Source: Pseudomonadota bacterium
GTDB taxonomy: Bacteria > Pseudomonadota > Gammaproteobacteria > Steroidobacterales > Steroidobacteraceae
Direction of reading: 5' to 3'
Length of the DNA: 64,000 bases
Assembly: GCA_023391815.1 (NCBI GenBank)
Contig: JAEWAF010000089.1
Coordinates: forward strand, 16,143 to 80,142
Under the pieces are notes generated by a model. That model was not told the DNA's origin. It saw nothing but the letters and a program-made list of their open reading frames with translations, and did no database searches. Shown piece by piece: positions 41,324-51,174 of this stretch (the first letter of the stretch is position 1; every line of letters starts with the position of its first letter). The position numbers and the translations under genes were made by a program.

Positions 41324-42804
41324 CGGCCGAGATCCTCATCAACATCAGTCCGCGCGAGGCGCGCGCCGCCCTGGTCGAGAACGGCGTATTGCAGGAAATC
41401 TTCCTGGAGCGGGCCAACAAGCGCGGCCTCATCAGCAATATTTACAAGGGTCGAGTGTCGCGCGTGCTGCCGGGCATGCAGGCGGCGTTCGTCGATATCG
41501 GTCTGGAACGCACCGCGTTTTTGCACGCGTCGGACATCGTGCATCCGGCCGTGGGCGAAAATGGCAGCCCCGATCAGCCGGTCGACGAGGGCCGGACGCC
41601 GGATATTCAGACTCTGGTCAGCGAAGGGGGCGAAATATTGGTCCAGGTGCTGAAGGATCCGCTCGGCACCAAAGGCGCCCGTCTCACGACCTTCATTACG
41701 ATTCCGTCACGCTATCTGGTTTATATGCCCAAGGGCCGCGGCATCGGCATTTCGGCGCGCATCGAAGATGAGGCTGAGCGGCAGCGTCTGCGCGAGGCCG
41801 CGAGCCTGTTCGTGCGGCCCGATGAACCTGGCGGTTATATCGTGCGTACTGCTGCTGAGGGCGCGACTCCCGACGCATTGCGCGCCGACATGATGTTTCT
41901 GCAGAAGCTGTGGTCCGTGCTCAGCGAGAAAGCGGCCGCCGCGCGACCGGGCAATCTGGTCCACGAGGATCTGCCCCTGCCTGTGCGCGTGATGCGCGAT
42001 GTGGTGTCGAGCGGCATCGAGCACGTCGGTGTCGATCAACCCGAAACGTATCAGCGCATGATCGAATTCGCGCGCACCTTCATGCCCGAGATGACCGAGC
42101 GCATCGAGCTGTATCGAGGCGAGCGCCCGATCTTCGATCTGTACGGAGTCGAGGATGAAATCCAGAAATCGCTGGAGCGCAAGGTGCCGCTGAAATCCGG
42201 CGGACATCTGATCTTCGATCAGACCGAGTCGATGACCACCATCGACGTGAACACCGGCGCGTATGTGGGCCAGCGCTCGCTGGAAGAGACGATTTTCCGG
42301 ACCAACCTGGAAGCGGCCGTGGCGATCGCGCGCCAGCTGCGCCTGCGCAACCTGGGCGGCATCATCATCATCGACTTCATCGACATGGAAGAAGAGGAGC
42401 ACCGCAAGCAGGTGCTGCAGGCGTTGGAGAAATCGCTGGCGGCCGATCATGCGAAGAATCACATCTCGTCGGTGTCGCCGCTCGGCCTGGTGGAGATGAC
42501 GCGCAAGCGCACGCGCGAGAGCCTTGAACATATGCTCTGCTCGGCGTGTCCAACCTGCGAGGGGCGCGGCTTCGTCAAGACCACCGAAACAGTTTGTTAC
42601 GAGATCTTCCGGGAGATTCTGCGACAGTCGCGTCAGTTCCAGTTCCAGGAGCTGATGGTGCTGGCGCATCAGGATGTGATCGAGCGGCTGCTCGACGAAG
42701 AATCGGCGGCGCTGGCCGAGCTGGAAGTGCACACCGGCAAGCCCATCCGTCTTCAGACCGAAGCGCTGTACCAGCAGGATCAGTACGATGTGGTGTTGAT
42801 GTGA
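41320..42804 (+). CDS. rng: Ribonuclease G
   Basis: This 494-residue endoribonuclease of the RNase E/G family matures 16S rRNA 5' ends and degrades mRNA. It has an N-terminal S1-type RNA-binding region (RANKRGLISNIYKGRVSRVL, VDIGLERTAFLHASDI), the catalytic DNase-I-like part (TTIDVNTGAYVG, IIIIDFIDMEEEEHRKQVLQ) and the zinc-link cysteines in CSACPTCEGRGFV. Its length matches E. coli Rng (489). An upstream in-frame opening inside maf is not part of the protein. Confidence 0.95.
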   Translation: MTAEILINISPREARAALVENGVLQEIFLERANKRGLISNIYKGRVSRVLPGMQAAFVDIGLERTAFLHASDIVHPAVGENGSPDQPVDEGRTPDIQTLVSEGGEILVQVLKDPLGTKGARLTTFITIPSRYLVYMPKGRGIGISARIEDEAERQRLREAASLFVRPDEPGGYIVRTAAEGATPDALRADMMFLQKLWSVLSEKAAAARPGNLVHEDLPLPVRVMRDVVSSGIEHVGVDQPETYQRMIEFARTFMPEMTERIELYRGERPIFDLYGVEDEIQKSLERKVPLKSGGHLIFDQTESMTTIDVNTGAYVGQRSLEETIFRTNLEAAVAIARQLRLRNLGGIIIIDFIDMEEEEHRKQVLQALEKSLAADHAKNHISSVSPLGLVEMTRKRTRESLEHMLCSACPTCEGRGFVKTTETVCYEIFREILRQSRQFQFQELMVLAHQDVIERLLDEESAALAELEVHTGKPIRLQTEALYQQDQYDVVLM

Positions 42805-42827
42805 TCGCACCGTGATGTCCTCCGGCA

Positions 42828-45800
42828 ATGTCCCCACGTCCACGTAAAGTTCTCAAATGGCTGCTCGGCACCCTGGTGGTGCTCGCCATTGTCGTGGGCC
42901 TGTTGTTCGCGACCTTCGGTTTCATCGTCGGGCGCGTGCCCGAATATCGAGTACAGCTGCAGGACTGGATCGGTGAGCGCAGCGGGCTGATCGTGGAGTT
43001 CCGCTCGTTGAGCGCGCGGCTGCGGTTCTACGGGCCGGAGCTCGTGTTCGACGACGCGGTCGTGCGCACGCCCGATCGCACTCGCACCTTGTTCGTCGCG
43101 CGTCGGGGCAGTGTCGGCTTCGACCTCTGGACCTCGCTCCTCAATGGTCGTCTGACCGGCGGCCGGTTCTCGCTCGAGGGGCCCGAGATCGCTCTGGTTC
43201 GCACCGTCGAGGGCAAGATTCAATTGCTCGGCCAGAGCGCGCTGCCCGAGCGCGAGATCAAGCCCATCTCGCTGGAACGACTGCCGACCGGCCGCTTCGT
43301 CGTGAAAGATGCCGTGGTTTCGTTTCGAGACGCGATCACGGGCCGCGGGCCGTGGTCGCTGTCGGGTGTGAGCTTCGAGCTCGCTCGCAGCAAGGACTCG
43401 ATGAAGTTGAACGGTACGGCGTCCTTGCCGGAGACGCTGGGCGAGCAGTTGATGTTCAGCGCCACCGCCGAAGGCGCGCTCGAAAATTCCAGCGCGCTGC
43501 TCTCGACCTTCAGCGTGCAGGGAGAAAAGCTCGATCTGGCCGGCTGGGCCGATGTGTTGCCCGATGCCTGGCCCGCACCGGAGAGTGGCCACGGCGCGCT
43601 TCGGGTGAGTGGCACGTTGAAAGGCGCGGAGCTATTGCAACTGTCGGCCAACGTCGATGTCGGTCAGCTCACTGCCGAGCTGCCGGTGTGGACGATTCCG
43701 TTACCGAAAGCCGCGCCGCTCGTGCCTCCGGATGCCGACCACGATCCGCGACCGAAACATGCACCGAAACATCCGATCGAGCCGGAGCCCGCGCCGGCGG
43801 TGGTCGCGGAGGAACCGGCCCCGGCGCCGCAGATTCTGAGCTACTCCCGACTGGCGTTCGCGTTGAACGCGCAGAAGGCGGACGACCAGTGGAGCGCCAC
43901 GCTGTCGGATGTGGACGCAATTCGGTCCGACTCGTCGTGGCAAGCCAAGAAGATCTCGGCACGCTGGGCGCGTAACGATCAGGGCATGCTCGAGGTGAGC
44001 GGCGAGGCGGATCGCATCGTGCTGGGGAACGTCTGGCCCTGGCTGGTCTACGCGCCGGAAAGTGAAGCACTGGCGCGTGTGCGCGCGATGCAGGCCCGAG
44101 GTGCGCTGACCGACGTGAAGTTTTCGTTCGCGCGCACGGCATCGGACGTGCCGGCCACTTACTCGCTGGAAACCAAGCTCGACGACATCGGCTTCGATCC
44201 AGTGTTACAAGTGCCGGGGCTGACCGGCATCACCGGCAGTCTGCAGCTCAACGATCACACGGGTCAGCTGCGCCTCGCGACCAAGGTCATCGAATTCAGT
44301 CTGCCGCGAACGTTTCGTGACGTGCTGGTCGCGTCCTCCGCCGAGGGTGTGGTGTCGTGGGAGCGAAGCGACGCGGCGCTGGTGATAAACACCGATCAGC
44401 TGCGAGTGCAGGGGGACGACGGGCGCGCCGTGGCTCGCATGCACTTGGTCCTGCCCAGAGACGGCACGTCTCCCATCATGGATCTGTTCGCGCAGGGTGA
44501 GGATCTGAAGGTCGGCTCGACGCACAAATATCTGCCGGCCGACAAGCTCGGGCCGAAGACGCTGGAATGGTTCGATCACGCGCTGGTCGACGGTCGCATC
44601 TCCACCGCGGAGTTCACATACAAGGGACCGATGCAGCAGTTCCCGTTTCGTAACAACGAAGGAACATTCGTGGCGCGTGCGCAGGTCGAGAACGCGCTGT
44701 TCGATTATCAGCAGGGCTGGCAGCCGGCGCGCGACCTGGCGGCCGAGGTCGAGTTTCGGAACCAGGGCATGCGGGTGCGTGCGACGTCCGCCATGGTGGG
44801 CGATCTGCGCATGAACCAGGCGACCGCCGAGATTGCGGACTTCAGACAGAACGAACTGTCGATCAAGGCGGCCGCCGCGAGCGATCTGGATGCCGGGCTC
44901 GCGTTCCTGCGCGCCAGTCCGATCGGCCCGATGCTCGGAGAAACATTCGCGCGCTTGGGCGGGCGCGGACCGATGACAGCCGACGTGCGGTTGGACTTGC
45001 CGCTGAAGGATCTCGATCGTCGCAAGATCAATGTCACCGCGCGGCTCGCCGACGCGACCGTGACGATGCAAAAGGTCTCGGCGCCGGTCCAATCGCTGAC
45101 CGGTGAGCTGACAGTCAAGAACTCATTGATCGCTCAGGCGGACTTGAAGGGTCGTTTTCTCGGCGGGCCGTTCACTCTCCAGATCGAGCAGCAAAGTGAC
45201 AAAGCCGCGCAGCTCGACGCGCAAGGCCACGCGGAAGCGACCGAGCTCCATTCATTGTTCTCGCTGCCGGCCACCGTGAAGCTCAGTGGTGCCAGCGATT
45301 ATCACGTGAGCATGCCGATCGCCAGCGGCGACACCGAAGCCGCCAAACGTCTGAACATCAAAATCGATTCCAATCTGCGTGGCCTGGGCGTGACCTTGCC
45401 CGAGCCGCTGGGCAAGGGCAGCGCCGACGAGCGATCGTTGCAGGTGGCTTTGGAAGTCGATGATGACCAATTGCTCTCGCGCACCGCTTACGGCGACGTG
45501 CGTGCGCTGATTCGCCTGCGTGGATCCAACAACGGCTGGACGCTGGACCGCGGTGGCGTGAGAGCGGATGCGGTTGCGCCCTCCTTACCCAGTCATCGCG
45601 GACTGCGCATCGAAGGCAATGTGCAACGTTTCGTGTTGGATGACTGGCTGGCACTGCGCGGCGATGACTCGAGTCCGTCAGGTGCCACGCCGCGCGATGA
45701 TCAAGGCAGCAAACTGTCGGACTATCTCCAGGCCGCGAACGTGCGCGTCGCCGACTTTCAAATGTTCGGTTATCGCTTTCCCGATCTGCGAGGCATGTTG

Positions 45801-46823
45801 CAGTCGACGCAGAGTGGCTGGCGTGTCGACGTGAGCGGCGACAGTGCCGCGGGCCAGGTGCTGATTCCCGAATCGTTCACGGGAGCGCAGCCGTTGCGGG
45901 CGACAATGGAACGACTGGTCATCAACAAGGTGCCGAGCGAGGAGAGCAACGGTGCCGCGAAAGACGACGATCAGCCCATGGACCCGCGCAATCTGCCGAA
46001 CATGCAGATCTACGTGGGCAACCTGCTCATCGGGACCAGAGTCGTTGGCGCGGTCGATCTGAAAGCGACGCGAGTTGCGCAGGGCATTCGTTTCGACAAC
46101 GCGACCATCCTCGCCGAGTCCGTGCGCGCGGATGCGCAGGGCGAATGGTTGAAGACAGTGGATGGTCCGCGTTCCACGCTCGACGCGAACATCGAGAGCA
46201 AGGACGTCGCCGCGACGCTGAAAGCACTCGGCTATACGCCATTCCTCGAAGCGAAGCGTGGCGCGATCAATGCGGATCTCGCGTGGAATGGCGGCTACGA
46301 CAGCAACATTCTCGAACACGCGTCGGGGGCGATCCACATCGAGGCGGAGACCGGCCAGATCGTGAATTTACAGCCGGGCGCGGGTCGCGTGCTGGGCTTG
46401 TTCAGCGTCGGCGCGTTGCCACGTCGATTGGCGTTGGATTTCAGCGATCTCACCGAGAAAGGTCTGGCGTTCGACACGGTGCGCGGCGATTTCGAACTAC
46501 GCGATGGCAATGCGTACACGAACAATCTGCTGCTCAGAGGGCCGGCCGCCGAGATTGGTATCGCGGGCCGCACCGGTCTGGGGACCCGTGACTACGATCA
46601 AACCGCGGTCGTGACTGGAAATCTCGGTGCGTCGTTGCCGGTCGCTGGCGCGCTGGCGGGTGGGCCTGTGGTCGGCGCGGCGGTGTTGCTGTTCTCGCAA
46701 GTATTCAAGGAGCCCCTAAAGGGCATCACCCGCGGCTACTATCGCATTACCGGACCCTGGGACGCTCCAGTGGTCGAACGTGTGGATGCGGCGGACGCTA
46801 AAGCGGAAGTCACGGGTGACTAA
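42828..46823 (+). CDS. yhdP: YhdP-like AsmA-family envelope transport protein
   Basis: This 1331-residue protein has an N-terminal membrane anchor (residues about 10-31, LLGTLVVLAIVVGLLFATFG). A very long periplasmic region follows, with repeated beta-rich AsmA-type segments and a C-terminal AsmA_2 part (DSNILEHASGAIHIEAETGQ, GRVLGLFSVGALPRRLALDF). In enterobacteria YhdP is one of three bridge-like proteins carrying phospholipid between inner and outer membrane. The E. coli protein has 1266 residues, and an extra Pro/Glu-rich stretch at about 295-340 (PRPKHAPKHPIEPEPAPAVV) explains much of the difference. It follows rng after 24 bases and overlaps the nitrilase gene by eight. Confidence 0.9.
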   Translation: MSPRPRKVLKWLLGTLVVLAIVVGLLFATFGFIVGRVPEYRVQLQDWIGERSGLIVEFRSLSARLRFYGPELVFDDAVVRTPDRTRTLFVARRGSVGFDLWTSLLNGRLTGGRFSLEGPEIALVRTVEGKIQLLGQSALPEREIKPISLERLPTGRFVVKDAVVSFRDAITGRGPWSLSGVSFELARSKDSMKLNGTASLPETLGEQLMFSATAEGALENSSALLSTFSVQGEKLDLAGWADVLPDAWPAPESGHGALRVSGTLKGAELLQLSANVDVGQLTAELPVWTIPLPKAAPLVPPDADHDPRPKHAPKHPIEPEPAPAVVAEEPAPAPQILSYSRLAFALNAQKADDQWSATLSDVDAIRSDSSWQAKKISARWARNDQGMLEVSGEADRIVLGNVWPWLVYAPESEALARVRAMQARGALTDVKFSFARTASDVPATYSLETKLDDIGFDPVLQVPGLTGITGSLQLNDHTGQLRLATKVIEFSLPRTFRDVLVASSAEGVVSWERSDAALVINTDQLRVQGDDGRAVARMHLVLPRDGTSPIMDLFAQGEDLKVGSTHKYLPADKLGPKTLEWFDHALVDGRISTAEFTYKGPMQQFPFRNNEGTFVARAQVENALFDYQQGWQPARDLAAEVEFRNQGMRVRATSAMVGDLRMNQATAEIADFRQNELSIKAAAASDLDAGLAFLRASPIGPMLGETFARLGGRGPMTADVRLDLPLKDLDRRKINVTARLADATVTMQKVSAPVQSLTGELTVKNSLIAQADLKGRFLGGPFTLQIEQQSDKAAQLDAQGHAEATELHSLFSLPATVKLSGASDYHVSMPIASGDTEAAKRLNIKIDSNLRGLGVTLPEPLGKGSADERSLQVALEVDDDQLLSRTAYGDVRALIRLRGSNNGWTLDRGGVRADAVAPSLPSHRGLRIEGNVQRFVLDDWLALRGDDSSPSGATPRDDQGSKLSDYLQAANVRVADFQMFGYRFPDLRGMLQSTQSGWRVDVSGDSAAGQVLIPESFTGAQPLRATMERLVINKVPSEESNGAAKDDDQPMDPRNLPNMQIYVGNLLIGTRVVGAVDLKATRVAQGIRFDNATILAESVRADAQGEWLKTVDGPRSTLDANIESKDVAATLKALGYTPFLEAKRGAINADLAWNGGYDSNILEHASGAIHIEAETGQIVNLQPGAGRVLGLFSVGALPRRLALDFSDLTEKGLAFDTVRGDFELRDGNAYTNNLLLRGPAAEIGIAGRTGLGTRDYDQTAVVTGNLGASLPVAGALAGGPVVGAAVLLFSQVFKEPLKGITRGYYRITGPWDAPVVERVDAADAKAEVTGD

Positions 46824-47691
46824 CTCGATTCGAGCAGCTGTACTGCAAATGACCTCGGCCCCTGAGGTCGAGGCCAATCTCGCGATGGCGCGCGAGTTGT
46901 TGGAGCGCGCACGCGCGCAGGGCGCGACGCTGGCGGCGCTGCCTGAGAACTTCGCCATCATGGGTCGCAAGGAGGCCGACAAAGTCGCGGTCGCGGAGCT
47001 GCCGGGCGAAGGCCCCATTCAAGCGTTTCTAGGCCATTGCGCGCGTGAGTTGGGCTTGTGGATCATCGGCGGCACGATTCCGCTGCGCGTCGAAAATGAG
47101 CCTCGGCGAGTCGCTTCCGCATCGCTCGTCTTCGACGACCACGGCCGCTGTGTGGGTCGCTACGACAAGATCCATTTATTCGATGTCGCCATTCCCGATC
47201 GAGGCCGGTCGAATCCCGATGCGCCTCAACGCGACGAGCGCTATCGGGAATCCGCCACTGTCGCTCCGGGCAGTCAGCCCAGCGTAGTACCTACACCGTT
47301 CGGCAAAATCGGCCTGGCCGTGTGCTACGACGTGCGCTTTCCCGAGCTGTTTCGGGTGCTCGAGGCGGACGGTGCGGAAATCCTTAGCCTGCCTTCAGCG
47401 TTTACCGCACCCACCGGTAAGGCACATTGGGAATTGTTGATGCGCGCGCGGGCGGTTGAGAATCTGTGCTACGTCCTGGCCCCAGCGCAAAGTGGCATCC
47501 ATCTCAATGGGCGGGAGACCTGGGGAGACTCGCTCATCGTGGATCCCTGGGGCCAGGTCCTTTCTCGCGTGACCGACGCCGGTCCCGGCCTTGCAGTGGC
47601 GGAAATCGACCGCACTGTGCAACAAGAACTCCGCGAACGATTCCCGGCGCTGTCGCACCGGCGTTTTACAATCGCGCCCACGCCCGCTTGA
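46816..47691 (+). CDS. Nitrilase-superfamily amidohydrolase (Nit1/YafV-like)
   Basis: This 291-residue carbon-nitrogen hydrolase has the Glu-Lys-Cys triad: E in ALPENFAIMG, K in GRYDKIHLFD and C in GLAVCYDVRFPELF. The family includes deaminated-glutathione amidase, which removes damaged glutathione, and this chromosomal position (after yhdP, before tldD) is typical in gammaproteobacteria. The GTG at 46816 is chosen with GGAAG upstream; an ATG at 46780 lies inside yhdP. Substrate assignment is by position and subgroup only. Confidence 0.9.
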   Translation: MTNSIRAAVLQMTSAPEVEANLAMARELLERARAQGATLAALPENFAIMGRKEADKVAVAELPGEGPIQAFLGHCARELGLWIIGGTIPLRVENEPRRVASASLVFDDHGRCVGRYDKIHLFDVAIPDRGRSNPDAPQRDERYRESATVAPGSQPSVVPTPFGKIGLAVCYDVRFPELFRVLEADGAEILSLPSAFTAPTGKAHWELLMRARAVENLCYVLAPAQSGIHLNGRETWGDSLIVDPWGQVLSRVTDAGPGLAVAEIDRTVQQELRERFPALSHRRFTIAPTPA

Positions 47692-47727
47692 TTTTCCGCG
47701 GATTGATCACGAGGACCAGCCACGCGC

Positions 47728-49233
47728 ATGAGCACCACCATTACCGCCGTTCACGACCGTTTGCATCTGGAGCTGCCCAAGGCGTTCGACGCTTCGCAGC
47801 CGTTGGATGTGGCGCGTCAGGCCATCCTCGCGCCCTCGGGGCTGGATGAAGGTCGCATCGCCGGCGTGCTCGGCAGCGTGATGGGCTACAGCGTCGACTA
47901 CGCCGATTTGTATTTTCAGTTGAGCCGCGAAGAGTCGTGGTCGCTCGAAGACGGCATCGTCAAAGATGGCTCGCACAGCATCGAGCAAGGCGTCGGCGTG
48001 CGCGCGCTCGCGGGTGAGAAGACGGGCTTCGCCTATTCGGATGAGATCGTGTTGCCGGCGCTGACCGAAGCGTCGATGGCGGCGCGTGCCATCGCGCGCA
48101 GCGGAGCAAACAAATCCATGCAGGCCTGGCGATCGACCGCGGGTCATCAGTTGTATCTGCCGTTCGATCCGCTGGAAGGCTTGAGCGATACCGACAAAGT
48201 GCAACTGCTCGAGCGCGTCGATCGCGAAGCGCGTCGTATCGATCCGCGTGTGACGCAGGTGATGGCGAGTTTGTCCGGCGCGCATGAAGTCGTGCTGGTG
48301 ATGGCGAGCGACGGCACGGTGGCCGCCGACGTGCGCCCGCTGGTCCGCATGAATGTTTCGGTGATCGTGGAAAAGGACGGTCGTCGCGAGCAGGGCTACG
48401 CCGGCACGGGCGGTCGCTACGGCTTCGCCAAGTTCCTGGAAAAAGATCGTTGGAAGGAACTGGTGCACGAGGCGGTGCGCAGTGCCTTGGTGAATCTCGA
48501 TGCGGTGCCGGCGCCGGCGGGCACGATGACCGTGGTGCTCGGTCCAGGTTGGCCGGGCGTGTTGTTACACGAGGCGGTGGGTCACGGTCTGGAAGGCGAT
48601 TTCAATCGCAAGGGCACTTCGGCGTTCTCCGGCCGCATCGGCGAGCAGGTCGCGTCCGAGCTTTGCACCATCGTCGACGACGGTACGCTCGGCTCGCGTC
48701 GCGGTTCGTTGAACATCGATGACGAAGGTGTGCCGACTCAGTGCACGACGCTCATCGAGAACGGCACTCTGCGCGGCTACATGCAGGACAAGCTGAACGC
48801 GCGTTTGATGGGCGTCGCGCCGACGGGCAACGGTCGTCGCGAGTCGTTCGCGCACATGACCATGCCGCGTATGACGAATACATACATGCTGGCCGGCAAG
48901 CACGATCCGCAGGAAATCATCGGCTCGGTGCAGAAGGGCCTGTATTGCCGCAACTTCGGCGGCGGTCAGGTGGATATCACTTCGGGCAAGTTCGTGTTCT
49001 CGGCCAGCGAGGCTTATCTGATCGAGAACGGCAAGTTGGGCGCGCCGGTGCGCGGTGCCACGCTCATCGGCAACGGCCCCGAAGTCATGCGCCGGGTGAC
49101 CATGGTCGGGAACGATCTGAAGCTGGACGAGGGCGTCGGGACCTGCGGCAAGGAAGGGCAGGACATCCCGGTCGGCGTCGGTCAGCCGACCCTGCGCGTC
49201 GACGGCCTGACCGTCGGCGGTACTGCCGCGTAA
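47728..49233 (+). CDS. tldD: Metalloprotease TldD
   Basis: This 501-residue protein forms the TldD half of the TldD-TldE (PmbA) zinc protease, which processes microcin precursors and degrades unfolded peptides. The metal site HEAVGHGLEGD is intact, as is GNGRRESFAHMTMPRMTN. E. coli TldD has 481 residues. PmbA is encoded 4.2 kb downstream rather than adjacent. The gene is followed by a strong hairpin (49252-49278). Confidence 0.95.
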   Translation: MSTTITAVHDRLHLELPKAFDASQPLDVARQAILAPSGLDEGRIAGVLGSVMGYSVDYADLYFQLSREESWSLEDGIVKDGSHSIEQGVGVRALAGEKTGFAYSDEIVLPALTEASMAARAIARSGANKSMQAWRSTAGHQLYLPFDPLEGLSDTDKVQLLERVDREARRIDPRVTQVMASLSGAHEVVLVMASDGTVAADVRPLVRMNVSVIVEKDGRREQGYAGTGGRYGFAKFLEKDRWKELVHEAVRSALVNLDAVPAPAGTMTVVLGPGWPGVLLHEAVGHGLEGDFNRKGTSAFSGRIGEQVASELCTIVDDGTLGSRRGSLNIDDEGVPTQCTTLIENGTLRGYMQDKLNARLMGVAPTGNGRRESFAHMTMPRMTNTYMLAGKHDPQEIIGSVQKGLYCRNFGGGQVDITSGKFVFSASEAYLIENGKLGAPVRGATLIGNGPEVMRRVTMVGNDLKLDEGVGTCGKEGQDIPVGVGQPTLRVDGLTVGGTAA

Positions 49234-49251
49234 CTAAACATCTCGACTGAT

Positions 49252-49278
49252 TCATCCCGCCGCCCGGCGGCGGGATGA
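49252..49278 (+). terminator. Strong hairpin after tldD
   Basis: TCATCCCGCCGC (49252-49263) pairs with GCGGCGGGATGA (49267-49278) around CCG, giving 12 perfect pairs. No T-run follows. Confidence 0.45.
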
Positions 49279-49356
49279 GACAAAAGTCACGTCGCGGGAT
49301 GACCGGATGCCGACTTTGATACCATGGCGCGGTCATTCCCTGGCCGGCGACCTGTC

Positions 49357-49584
49357 ATGTGGATTTCCCGTCCCATCTACGAGCTGCTGCCCTACCTGTA
49401 CATGCTGGTGGGGATCGCGCTGCTGGCCGCCGCCTGGCTGATCGAGGCCAAGACCTGGCCCAGCGTGTTTCTGGGTGTGGGCGCGCTGAGCCTGATGGGC
49501 GGACTGGTGTTATGGCTGCGCCGGAAGGACTACCGGACCAAGCAGGCCGAATACGACTGCCGCTCGCTCGACGACAAGATCTGA
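49357..49584 (+). CDS. Small inner-membrane protein, two helices
   Basis: This 75-residue protein has two membrane helices (about 9-28 LPYLYMLVGIALLAAAWL and 33-52 VFLGVGALSLMGGLVLWL) and a charged C-terminus (RRKDYRTKQAEYD). I recognise no named family. The ATG at 49357 gives an N-terminus that fits a small membrane protein; an ATG at 49324 would add eleven residues. It is convergent with the AAA+/FHA gene. Confidence 0.65.
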   Translation: MWISRPIYELLPYLYMLVGIALLAAAWLIEAKTWPSVFLGVGALSLMGGLVLWLRRKDYRTKQAEYDCRSLDDKI

Positions 49585-49625
49585 GACCGGCCGGCCTTTT
49601 CCGATAGTTAGCCGGCCGATAAATA

Positions 49626-51014
49626 CTAGCGGCCGCCCCCGAACTCGTTCGCGCGCTGCTCTTCCTCTTCTTCTTCCTCGAGCTCCGCCCGTTCCTCCAG
49701 CGAGGAACCGTCGTCCTGCGCGAGCGTGGCGGCGTGGCCCCGATCCGGGCCGTCATGCAGCGGCTGCGCGTCGTCGTCCATCTCGTGGAACGCCGTGCGG
49801 CTGCGATTGGTGCGCTCGTCGAAATACATGATCTCGTGCTGACCGATCTGCACCACGTCGCCGTCGTTCAGCATGCGACGGCGGACGCGCTTGGAGCGCA
49901 CGTAGATGCCGTTGGTGCTGTTCAGATCCTCGAGCACCGACGTATGAATCGAAGTGATGATCTGCGCGTGATGACGGCTGATGTATTTGCTGTCGATCTG
50001 CAGATCGTTGTCCGGCGTGCGGCCGATGATGAACCGCCCCGGCGTGAGCTCGCGCTCGGCGATGGTCTGACCGTTGAAGCCGACCAGGATACGACCGAGC
50101 ACGATCCGGCGCGCACCGGTCGATGTTTCTTCTCCACCGTTCATGCCGCCGTTCATGCTGCCGGGCACGCCGTGCAGCGCCTGCAGTTTCACCGAGCGCT
50201 CGGCGTATTCGACCCACTGCAATTCTTCGACCGCCGCTTTCACATCGTCGACGGTGACCGACGCGCGATCCTGCGCGAACGCGGCCATCATGGCCGTGTC
50301 GGCCAGGGTGTTCACCAGGCGCGGCACGCCGCCGGTGTAGCGATAGATCAGCGAGAATGTTTCGGGATCGAAAATCTGCCGGCCCTGCGAGCCCGCCACT
50401 TCCAGGCGGTGCTGGATGTAAGCCGACATGTCGGTCTTGGACAGCGCGGTCAAATGAAAGCGCAGGCGGATACGTTGCGCGAGCTGCACCAACCCGGGCG
50501 CGTTGAGCTTGTCGTTCAGCTCGGGCTGGCCGGCGAGAATGATGCGCAGGACCTTTTCCTTGGTGGTCTCCACGCCCGAGAGCATGCGGATCTCTTCGAG
50601 CACTTTGTTTGACAGATTCTGCGCTTCGTCGACGATCAGCAGCACGCGTCGGCCGTTGGCATATTGCTCGACCAGGAACTCGTTCAGGGTCGCCAGCAGC
50701 TCGGCTTTTTTCATCTTGAACGGCGAAAAGCCGAACTGCACCAGCACGCTCTGCAGGAATTCGATCGCGGTGACCTGGGTCTGATTGATCTGCGCCACCA
50801 CCACGTCTTTTTCGAGCTCCTTCAGGAACGTCTCGATCAGCGTGGTCTTGCCCGAGCCGATTTCGCCGGTAATGACCACGAAACCGTCGGTGAACCAGAT
50901 GGTGGACTCCATGTACGCCTTGGCGCGCGCATGGTGCTTGGACAGGTACAGGAACTGCGGGTCGGGAGTGAGCCGGAACGGCAGTTCGTGCAGTTTGAAC
51001 AGTTCGAGATACAT
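49626..51014 (-). CDS. AAA+ ATPase with FHA domain and acidic C-terminal tail
   Basis: This 462-residue protein begins with an ExeA/GspA-type AAA+ domain (MYLELFKLHELPFRLTPDP, Walker A GEIGSGKTT, Walker B LLIVDEAQNL, and the sensor segment GGVPRLVNTLAD). From about residue 305 it has an FHA domain (GRFIIGRTPDNDLQIDSKYI, SRHHAQI, LNSTNGIYV, GDVVQIGQHEIMYFDE) that should bind phosphothreonine peptides. The last 40 residues are acidic with a Glu run (ELEEEEEEEQRA). There is no membrane helix, whereas ExeA/GspA usually have one plus a peptidoglycan-binding domain. Two Ser/Thr kinases in the window could supply the FHA ligand. Confidence 0.85.
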   Translation of the reverse strand: MYLELFKLHELPFRLTPDPQFLYLSKHHARAKAYMESTIWFTDGFVVITGEIGSGKTTLIETFLKELEKDVVVAQINQTQVTAIEFLQSVLVQFGFSPFKMKKAELLATLNEFLVEQYANGRRVLLIVDEAQNLSNKVLEEIRMLSGVETTKEKVLRIILAGQPELNDKLNAPGLVQLAQRIRLRFHLTALSKTDMSAYIQHRLEVAGSQGRQIFDPETFSLIYRYTGGVPRLVNTLADTAMMAAFAQDRASVTVDDVKAAVEELQWVEYAERSVKLQALHGVPGSMNGGMNGGEETSTGARRIVLGRILVGFNGQTIAERELTPGRFIIGRTPDNDLQIDSKYISRHHAQIITSIHTSVLEDLNSTNGIYVRSKRVRRRMLNDGDVVQIGQHEIMYFDERTNRSRTAFHEMDDDAQPLHDGPDRGHAATLAQDDGSSLEERAELEEEEEEEQRANEFGGGR

Positions 51015-51174
51015 GCGGTTGGATCTGTTCCGTAGGCCTGTCGGAGGGCTTAGCGGGCGGGGACCGCCCCGAAAGCCCGCCGTCGAGGCGAGATAAGTTT
51101 ACGGAGAACCGTAGCCGGACACAAAAATCCCACCGTCAATTCACCAGAATCTGGCGATGACCAGCGGTCCGCTG

